Of a stretch of DNA of 64,000 nucleotides, positions 56,561 to 64,000 are shown one piece after another. The stretch is taken from positions 3,348,001-3,412,000 of the forward strand of contig LUGG01000002.1 in assembly GCA_001683735.1 (NCBI GenBank), read 5' to 3'. This DNA comes from Grifola frondosa (lineage: Eukaryota > Basidiomycota > Agaricomycetes > Polyporales > Grifolaceae). A program made the position numbers and the translations under genes. The first letter of the stretch is position 1; every line of letters starts with the position of its first letter. The notes under the pieces were generated by a model that worked only from the letters and a program-made list of their open reading frames with translations, was not told the origin of the DNA and did no database searches.

Positions 56561-56939
56561 GAGTCTTAGAGTCGTTTGAAGTGGGTGTAGATGGATGAAA
56601 ATGTGGAGGGCTAGCATTCATTACAGACTATCGATGAGGCATTGGAGGCACCTGTGCAACTGCATCAGCAAAAGTTGAATTATCCTTTTTGGCGCTTTTT
56701 TTACTTGTACCAGAGAAATAAGTAATCCAAAGAGGGCTCGATACTTTTTCTTCTGAAAATGGCCGAATTTGTTGCAGCCCTTCAATTAGTAAAATAAGTG
56801 AATTAAGACCGAAAATCAACTCAAGCACACAAAGAATTTAGCTACTGCAAGGCTGCTCAGGATTTTAAGGAAAACAAGCACAATAATCAATTAAAGATAC
56901 ACCAACTACATTCAAACAGCTAAGACTAGAAAGTATATC
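56561..56939. other. Spacer between gene fragments, no assignment
   Basis: It holds a minus-strand ORF (56628-56828) reading IRPFSEEKVSSPLWITYF and KSAKKDNSTFADAVAQVPPM. It is protein-like at its end but I cannot place it. It may belong to either neighbour fragment. Confidence 0.35.
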
Positions 56940-57690
56940 CAACTCTCCACATTTGCACCTCTCGCCCTGCTCATGCTGCCTCTTCACCCCGCCATGCCAC
57001 CCATCGCCCACGCAGCACTGCCCAATGCCGGACGCGTGTACGCTTGCGCCCATCGTGATCTGCGTGCGCCCGCCGACGAGCGTGTTCGGCCCGATCTTGC
57101 ATGTTCTTTGGGCGGGTGAGCTGGGCGGAGAGAGGGAAAGGAGGGGGACATACCGGGAGAGGACGACCTGCGCCACGCGGGCCATCAGCTGGGCGCGAGC
57201 GAGCGAACGGGTGAGCAGGGCGATGCACCTCAACAGAGCAGATATCTGTGAAGTAGTCGATGAGTCATTGCAGACGTCCGCCTCCGGGTCCTCTGCGAGG
57301 ATCTCGCGCGGGATGCTGGCGTGCGCCTTCGGCGGGTACCCGATGACGGGCTCGTAGTACGGAACTCGGACGTGTGCGCGGCGAGCACGAACACGCCCGA
57401 GTCGCCGCACGACTTGCAGTCGGGTCAGCCAACAACCCAAATCCGAAGCCAAAGCACGCACCGTGTGCGGTGCGCGGTGCCTCTCCTTCACAAAAATGGG
57501 TATGATCGCATCCTTGTTCGTGCAGCAGCATTCCTTATGCGCGCGCACTACCCTGTCGACATGCACGTTGCTCACGAAGTCGCCCGGCGTGTAGATGTCG
57601 TGCATCGCGTAGCCCGGCGAGAATGTCTCCTTCGCCATCACGAGCGGCACGATCTTCAGCCCAGAGCTCGGTTTCGACTACTTCGAGTCA
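56940..57690 (-). pseudogene. eIF2B epsilon (GCD6-type) fragment
   Basis: The minus strand reads LKIVPLVMAKETFSPGYAM, HDIYTPGDFVSNVHVDRVV, RAHKECCCTNKDAI, then YYEPVIGYPPKAHASIPREI, LAEDPEADVCNDS and RTCKIGPNTLVGG. These are successive conserved blocks of the catalytic epsilon subunit of the translation initiation factor eIF2B, from the nucleotidyl-transferase-like domain to the left-handed beta-helix hexapeptides. The reading is joined across frame slips (about 57420 and 57240), and a block between VCNDS and RTCKIG is scrambled or replaced by intron. About 210 of roughly 700 residues are covered. Guanine-exchange activity resides in the absent C-terminus. Confidence 0.88.
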
Positions 57691-58076
57691 TACTCATTGC
57701 CGCACCAATGGGGGACATTCCTGCTCACGCGCGCGCCCACAGAACTTTATGAGACCAGTAGGGGCTGCAGAATAGCTGACAGCCGTAAAGCGGTAACATG
57801 AATTGCCTCAGCTTGACAGGTCCAGAGCGAGATTCTGGTATAGATGTGTTTGTGGCAAGAGGAGTGGGCGGTTGCAAGAAGACAAGGCCTGCAGGAAAAA
57901 ATCTCTAGCTGGAGAGGAGCAAGAGAACAGTACACGAAGTTCAACATACACTTCCAAATGCGGCAGTGTGCACATGACTCACACGCACAAATCGCACGAA
58001 GTCTTTCAAACTCCGTTCCCTCCTCGCGTTCATGCCTGTTCCTGTACTACTGTGTCAGTGCGGGCGAGACCCCCCT

Positions 58077-58780
58077 TCCGCGTCACTGGCACAGCAACCC
58101 CCAGAGCTTCGCGCGCGGCACCTCGTGTTCGGCGTGCTGGCGCTCCGCGACGACGGTGCGGCGACGTTCTACGGCCACTCTGCGGGCTCCGAGGTATGTC
58201 CCCCATGTCGTTCGTGTCTCCATTCGTGACCATTCCCGTTCGCTGTCTCTCAGAGCCTCCTACTGGTATGTACATCCCCTCCGTCTGCTGCTTTGACCAT
58301 TCAACTCACCTGCACACCTACAGAATGAACTGCCCTGGCCGACCTCGATCTCCTCCCCTCACCTATACTACCTGCCGCTGTGACGCGCCTCGCGTCGTCC
58401 TTCCCCGCCTCCCCGTCCGACTTGTCCTCCTTGCACCAGATCCATGCACACCTCCTGCAATGGTCTCGCGCTGCCCAGCTGTGCGACCTGTACCTGGTGC
58501 AGGTGCCCTGGTCCTTCGGCGCCGTCGCGCGCACGCAGCTACTCGACGAGCTCCTCCCGCTGTTTTACCCCGAGGTGGGGGCGGTGAGCACGGGTGCGGC
58601 GGGGACCCCGGCAGCATCCGGGCTGCCTGCGTGCGGCGCAGTGTCTGCGCACGACCTCACACTGCTGTTTGTGATCTTTTGTTTCAGCGCGCTGACGGAC
58701 AGCACGCTGCCTCCCGCGCCGTTCAACCAGGAGGCGGAGACGTATTTTTGTTTGGCCACGAGGGGCGGCATATGGTGAAC
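58077..58780 (+). pseudogene. Fungal-specific transcription-factor domain fragment
   Basis: A first exon-like piece, HLVFGVLALRDDGAATFYGH and SAGSE, ends at a GTATGT donor (58191). After a CAG acceptor (near 58322) the reading SSFPASPSDLSSLHQIHAHL, QVPWSFGAVARTQLLDELLP and LLFVIFCFSALTDSTLPP runs to 58778. This is the start of the Fungal_trans domain found after Zn(II)2Cys6 DNA-binding domains. The zinc cluster itself and the rest of the domain are not present. It faces opposite to the neighbouring eIF2B fragment. Confidence 0.75.
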
Positions 58781-58822
58781 TTGCATTTGGTGAGCATTGC
58801 GCGTCGCACATCGTGCGATTAG

Positions 58823-59713
58823 CGGCATCCACACATCCCGCAGAGTATGCGCTGGGAAGTTTCAAAATCAACTTATCCAACTTTTCACTCTTTTCTTTCT
58901 TTTACCCCTTTCGTTTGAATAAGAAAAGTCATCAAAGATTGCCTAGAACAATAAGAAAAATAAGGACACATCGTGATTATTGCTCTTCTGCCTCTGGATG
59001 GCCTGAAAGCATCTTATTACTCTTGATAATATCGATATTTGCACCTACATGTGTTTCCTTGTCTTCCTTTGAGTTCTTGGATAGTCTTAATTATCTTTAG
59101 TTCCTTATTTCCGATCATAGCTCGGCTTCTGATATCACTTGATATTTCTTTTTGCCCTTTTTTGTCTTAAAATAAGGAAAATAAGTTCGAGAAAGGTAAT
59201 AAAGCGAAATTGGAGTTTTGCTGATGTGAGGATGTCGATCGATTGAAGGGGTTTTTGAGAGCAGGGTATACGCCCGATGATCAAGTGGAGGCGTGGGCGG
59301 AGGAATATTATTATTTGACTTGGTGCTCTTGAACGCATTGCGAAGAGATGCAATCAGGTATTCTTCATGAAAGGAGAGCTGTCGTGGGAGCGACAGAGGA
59401 CTGTGTGGAGTGCACAAATGGGGGTTTGGACTTGCGACCTGAAAATGACGCAGCGTGTAGTAGTGCTAGTTCTGATGGAGGATAACAGCGAACTGGGTGC
59501 CGGAATTGATGCAGGTTCATTTAACAATTCTCAGAGTCCTGTGATAGTCAATACTCACGGAGGATGGTCTTGGTAGGGCCGCATGGCTTCAATCTGCCAA
59601 CGCATGAGACTGAACACATAAAATTGGTGAGCAACGGGTGTCAAGAGAAGGAACAGCTCGAAGAACTTACATACTCAGACCCCAAACTCGTAAGACCTTC
59701 TCACAAAAAACCC
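58823..59713. other. No clear gene
   Basis: Short ORFs on both strands only; an AT-rich drop at 58900-59200 separates it from the GC-rich gene fragments. Confidence 0.35.
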
Positions 59714-59989
59714 TTAGTCGCGAGTGTCCAGATGGTTTGGCAGATGACCATAGACGTGTTGATCATTTGTTGATGTGCCAGAGTAGACGCGAACCCTCAG
59801 GTGACGACCACTTCGAGAAACACCGCTAGGACTTGAAGAGCCCGCGCCGCCAAATCCATCGTGGAACGCAGAACCCGTGCCCGATGCAGTCGACGAAAGC
59901 AATTGCTTCTTTTCCCAGACGATGCAGGTGACGGCTTCCATCAGCATAATGTCGCCCATACGATATCTATTGCGGGCGCTTACCAGCAT
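59714..59989 (-). pseudogene. Possible gene fragment, unidentified
   Basis: A 91-codon minus-strand ORF reads MLVSARNRYRMGDIMLMEAV and TCIVWEKKQLLSSTASGTGS, then Ser/Gly-rich GGAGSSSPSGVSRSGRHLRV. Its first 40 residues have an ordered, protein-like pattern; the rest is low-complexity. I do not recognise it. Its surroundings (gene fragments on both sides) make a relic exon plausible. Confidence 0.35.
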
Positions 59990-60287
59990 TCACCAATCCG
60001 GCAGTCGACGCCATGAGGCTACCAGACGTCGCGCACTTGCCGGAGCTTACCAGCGACTGGCGGAGTCTGGGGTGTAGCATACGAGCCACTGTAGGAGCAT
60101 ACGTATGCTAGAGTTCCGGTAGTATATTGTATTCCACTACATTTGCTCTGTGGGATTCATATAATATATTCTATTGCACTACATTCATTCTGTACTGAGT
60201 CCCTGTAATATATTTTATTCCACTCCATGTGTCTCCAAGTTTCACTGCTCGGAAAAACAAAACATTGAATATGCATGTACACATATT

Positions 60288-60620
60288 TACAACGCTGCAA
60301 AACCCTCTAGCTCATCCTCTCCATCCTTGTCTTCCAGCTCTTCCTCCGGCTCATCCTCATCATCTTTGTCCTCATCCGTCCCTCATCCGTGTCCTCGTCT
60401 GTTCCTCAGATCACACGGCATCCTGGCCATCCTGCCTCGTGGCTTTCGCTTTCAGGCCCTTCCACGCCGCACGGCAATATCACCGTCTGGCTTCGCGTCT
60501 TCGGAGTGCCTCTCCAGGAAGGTGTGTGGCGCGCTCGTGTTGCGCAGGATCAACGGCCACACACCAGGAAGGCCCGGATCGTGAACACCTCATCAGGAAA
60601 AATTTCTGAGACCCAGTAGT
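60288..60620 (-). pseudogene. Unidentified protein C-terminus with acidic tail
   Basis: On the minus strand the end reads TDEDKDDEDEPEEELEDKDG and EDELEGFAAL before a TAA at 60288-60290. Upstream, VWPLILRNTSAPHTFLERHS and EDAKPDGDIAVRRGR are in the same frame, broken by two stops. It looks like a decayed 3' end of a gene whose product had a long acidic tail. The family is unknown. Confidence 0.4.
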
Positions 60621-61390
60621 GCTACAGCTTGCAACATAGTTGCTGTAGTGTGTGTTGCTGTTCCCCTACTATATTGTGCAACTGTAGCATCATGCTTCAG
60701 CTCTGTTGCGCACTGTAGCAACCTCTATCTACTATATAGCACAATATAAACTTGCATCAACCAGTCACTTTTAACAGATGTAGAAACATTATTATAACAT
60801 GTTTTTTAATTTGATCTATGATTGTGTCATAGCATCCGGCTGAAAATCGTAATATAAGTGCCAAAATGCAAAAAATACATTTGTTCTTGTACCAGGTTTG
60901 AACCCGGCACCTCTACAGCCATACACCACTTTTCTTAACTTCAATGGCTTCATAACCACTTCACCATCTGAACATGCAAATTTAGTAATGTACATAATAA
61001 CACAGATAAAATGGACTTAAAACTTTTTTCGAAGCACTCCTCTCTCTTCATCAATCTGAAGTTAATGAATATGCTCTCTGTTTGTAAATTAATGCCAAGT
61101 GATGATTGTTTCAAGGTTTTAAAATAACATAGGATGGTATATTGTTAACCAATCCCATATACACAGTCAGCAATAAATATCATATAAAGCCCAAGTTACT
61201 TTAATAGCAGGCAAGATTCTCAGAGGACCACCATAAGCAACAGTAGATTCCCCTTCTATCAACAGCAGGCTCTATAGTGCTGGCTCAGAACTATATCAGC
61301 TATAGTAGACTACAGGTGCTATCACTGTAAACTATATTGCACTATGGTGCATACACTTCATCCTACATTGTGCTACCATAGCTACTAGAG
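60621..61390. repeat. Possible foldback/MITE-like unit with CTGTAG/CTATAG ends
   Basis: The left side (60621-60740) and the right side (61255-61390) are both rich in CTGTAG(T/C), CTA(C/T)TATA and TTG(T/C)GCA words and read partly as inverted copies (TATTGTGCAACTGTAGCA against TGTGCTACCATAGC). The interior holds the tRNA-like SINE head at 60888. Ends and target duplication could not be fixed. Confidence 0.4.
60888..60985 (-). mobile_element. tRNA-derived SINE head, second family (relic)
   Basis: On the minus strand an A-box-like GATGGTGAAGTGGTTATGAAGC is followed, about 40 bases on, by GGTGCCGGGTTCAAACCTGG, which contains a B box (GGTTCAAACC). The spacing and boxes are those of a tRNA or tRNA-derived SINE, but no cloverleaf with paired acceptor ends was found. 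The body differs from the SINE at 4161/7879/8549. Confidence 0.55.
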
Positions 61391-62640
61391 TCCAATATAG
61401 ACTTGGCTGAGTGCAACAGCCTTACAACTACTTTCCTGATGCTGCAAATGGAGTCGCATCATCCACAGAGGGAAGAGGAGCGTGATGCACCTGTGAAGAC
61501 GTGCGTGAATTTGGAGAATGCGCCGGGGATGACCTTGGGAGAGAGAAGGACTGGCGCATGGCAGGAGTGACTGTGCCAACGAAACTACCCATAGAAGCTG
61601 ACTAGCGCGGCCTTACTGCCGAGCTAAGGGTGTGTCGTGGGAAATGGGCGAACATTGACAAACATAGCATCGTGGCTACTTTAGGGCTCCTTAATTCGAA
61701 GTAATGGCGGAGTTTGAACAGTGCGTACAAATGAGTGCGATGTCTGTGTTATGTCTTAACATCTCTTGACTCTGTACTCTTATGCTCTTTCTTGTCTTAT
61801 TCTGCCAGTTTATGCACTCCAGTTCCATTCTAAGTCTCATATTGGTACATTAGTGAGTATGAGTTATCATTTGTATATCAATATTTCTCAGCCACTGACT
61901 GAATTGTCTTATACTTGCCGGAGCCGAGAAGGTGAGTATATGCACATTTTTATGGTATTATACTTATACCCCCCCAGCATGCTACACTACAGACATAACC
62001 GAAAATCAGTTGCCGCGAAATGCACGAGAAATTCCCTGTGAGGTCTTACCTAATAAGGACTTATCACAGGAATTTTGTGCAACAAGATAGTAATCAAATA
62101 TAAAAACTTTCTTGTGAATTTCAGTTCTCTCGAAAGTAAGACTCTCCATCTCTGAAGAAACCAATTTGAAATGTCACAGAAAGGACACATCTCACATGAC
62201 TTTCCAATAATAGGAAAGTGTTGCAGGAAAGCCAAGGGAAAGGCATGGTGAAGGCATCTGTAATCGGATCAAAAGACACCTTTCTGGAGCCTTTATTTAT
62301 CTTTTCTAGTGATTGGAAACTTATGTCATCATATACATGGAAATGTTTCAGAAAGGTTCATGGACAGATTCAAATTCAATCCCATGAAATGCCCCAGATA
62401 GGCCCAGGTCATATAAAATCTATTAGAAAATTTCTTGCACATTTCTCACCCATTTATTTTCCGGTATGCCTGTAGTGCTAGTATGGTTGCTACAAGTGAG
62501 AGTTAGTTTGCATATTCGTAGTCACTATGCCATGTATTATACCGTATTTAGATTATTGATTATACAGTAAATGAAATATCAAAATGGCAATTAATATTGA
62601 TCATAGCGGTGCTCCCTTTACATAAGATAGTGGCTAATCT
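61391..62640. other. No clear gene
   Basis: Short unsupported ORFs only (for example 61766-62041 and 62218-62475). No repeat or motif was recognised. Confidence 0.35.
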
Positions 62641-62860
62641 TGCCAGATATTGATACTGGATTGCCCATATGTATATGATCCTGCCAGAGGCTCTTACTGG
62701 CCTGGCAGTATCTTATCAGTGTTGGTTGTGAGCGCCAGAGTTCACGGCCAACCTGGGTCAACACCAATAAAAAACTGTCAGATCAACACCCTAATCTGAC
62801 AATATCTTATCAGACTGGCACCAGGATCTTGGCAGGTTCAGGAGTGGCTGCCATTCTGGC
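62641..62860. repeat. CTGGCAG/CTGCCAG-rich short inverted repeats
   Basis: TTGCCAGATATTGATACTGG, CTGGCCTGGCAGTATCTTATCAG and TGACAATATCTTATCAGACTGGCA occur within 200 bp in both orientations, suggesting the end or body of a small inverted-repeat element. It resembles the CTGGCTGGCC region near 612-720. Confidence 0.4.
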
Positions 62861-64000
62861 AACACTTGGCAGTACGGAGGGGATTAGTGCAAGTAACTCT
62901 AGTCTTGGGGTTAAAATATATTCAACGGGGAACCTTGTATTCTACTATATTCTACATTGGGTGGGGCAACTTTTTGCTGATGTCCTCAAACAGATAGGAG
63001 TAGAATTTTTGCACAAGCAAGTTGCATGAATGGGCAGCTGATTATACATTTGCAACAGATGGAGCTTCGAGGACCGGTAGTTTCTCCAGCCAACTTGAAT
63101 CTAGTTCTGCAGGACCTTCATGATACCACACTGAACAGAGACTCTTCATCTTGCTGTTGGGAACTGTTATGTTCATATGGCCAGATCCAGGGACAGTACA
63201 TCAGGCAGTGATGATCCCAAGGCAAAGTAGCTCAGCACCGACACAGACAGTCCAGCATCCAGTTGATCTGTACACATTGTATGACTTCTTCTGCTACCAC
63301 AACGTTGAGCCCCTCCATCCCAGAGATTTTCTCTAATTGCACATTAGCAATTGAAGATTTAACCACCACAGCACTGTTGTTCTAAGGGACAGATATTAGC
63401 ATTGCGAGAGTGGGCATGATGCAGATAAGGCTTACAAAATCCTTCTTAGCCTAAATAAATGGCACTGTCCAAAGCACTGTTGTGTCTACATGCCATCTCA
63501 CTGCTTGTCTTCAAAATCCTGCTCCAATTGTACTTGCTGCTCATCTTGTTGCCTCCGTGTCCAGCCACTGCTCATAAGGCTGCCACTCGGACCATCTTGA
63601 TTAAAAGGATGCATACTAGTGGGACTACAAATGATTTGATATCTGGAAGTATTCTTCATTCAACATGTTGTCTGACATGAATAACTAGTGCATTGTGTGA
63701 AAGAAATTCACAGACTCGGGAAAGCTTGAGACACCAACACTAAGGGAGGCCTGACGGGCAGTGGTAGAGATGAGAGGAGGCATGAATGGGGATGATGACC
63801 CACTCATGGGTAAAGTTTGGTCAGCATGCTCGAGGCTGATTGCATCCAATGAAAAGAATCCAATTTTTCATTGCAGATGGCCAAGAGGAATTCATGGTCG
63901 TATCTAAATGAGACAATGTGTTCAGCAGACAGATCACGAAAATAAATTCTGAATACTTACCCAGCTTGTTGCTCATGCTGAGTTTGACCTCTTCCATTCA
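62861..64000. other. No clear gene
   Basis: Plus-strand ORFs of 60-73 codons (62829-63029, 63026-63211, 63151-63336, 63459-63680) have no recognisable domain and no splice context. The window ends here without a feature boundary. Confidence 0.3.

Noticed and set aside
59115..59417. Minus-strand ORFs rich in Lys/Ile
   Set aside because: They lie in AT-rich DNA and have no motif, signal or splice context.
60888..60985. Real tRNA gene on the minus strand
   Set aside because: The boxes fit but I could not fold a full cloverleaf with paired ends. A SINE head is more likely.

Overview
The window looks like a transposon-dense stretch of a fungal, most likely basidiomycete (Agaricomycete), nuclear genome. 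The evidence is: GT-AG introns of about 45-65 bp, two Helitrons of the fungal Rep-HUH/PIF1 type, a Ty3/gypsy pol of the type common in mushroom genomes, a SNF2 ATPase with many short introns, and fragments of fungal genes (PAG1/MOR2-type morphogenesis protein, a fungal-specific transcription-factor domain, trehalose-phosphate synthase). No intact rRNA or tRNA gene was seen. The species cannot be named from this window.

Layout. 1-7.3 kb: an eroded minus-strand Ty3/gypsy element (gag, protease, reverse transcriptase), broken by a 688-bp hAT-like insertion and by a tRNA-derived SINE that itself carries a foreign insert. 7.3-12.6 kb: two 381-bp hAT-like MITEs, two further minus-strand SINEs, a bare Helitron 5' terminus and AT-rich DNA with a tandem duplication. 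12.6-19.3 kb: a decayed minus-strand Helitron (Helitron 1). 19.7 kb: a 48-bp minisatellite. 20.8-23.5 kb: a GC-rich segment (family P) duplicated in tandem and again at 49.4-50.9 kb. 26.1-33.4 kb: a plus-strand Helitron (Helitron 2) whose CTAG end is followed head-to-tail by two non-autonomous Helitrons. 33.9-43.4 kb: the only stretch that looks like spliced, mostly readable genes: two orphan minus-strand genes and a SNF2-family ATPase gene on the plus strand. 43.9-44.4 kb: hAT-like termini. 45-48 kb and 55.4-60.6 kb: fragments of unrelated genes (V-ATPase subunit B, trehalose-phosphate synthase, PAG1/MOR2, eIF2B-epsilon, a Zn-cluster-type transcription factor and unidentified pieces). 48.1-55.4 kb: repeat family X, made of iterated stem-loop modules, and a 4.5-kb foldback structure with two about 1.9-kb, nearly identical inverted arms, each ending in a 31-bp minisatellite. 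60.6-64 kb: short repeats and no recognisable gene.

How it works together: almost everything is mobile DNA or its debris, in nested layers that can be ordered in time (gypsy, then SINE, then the insert in the SINE; Helitron on Helitron). The best candidates for something undescribed are the foldback structure with its stem-loop modules, the dense set of captured gene fragments beside it, and the SNF2/orphan-gene cassette between the Helitron array and the hAT-like ends.
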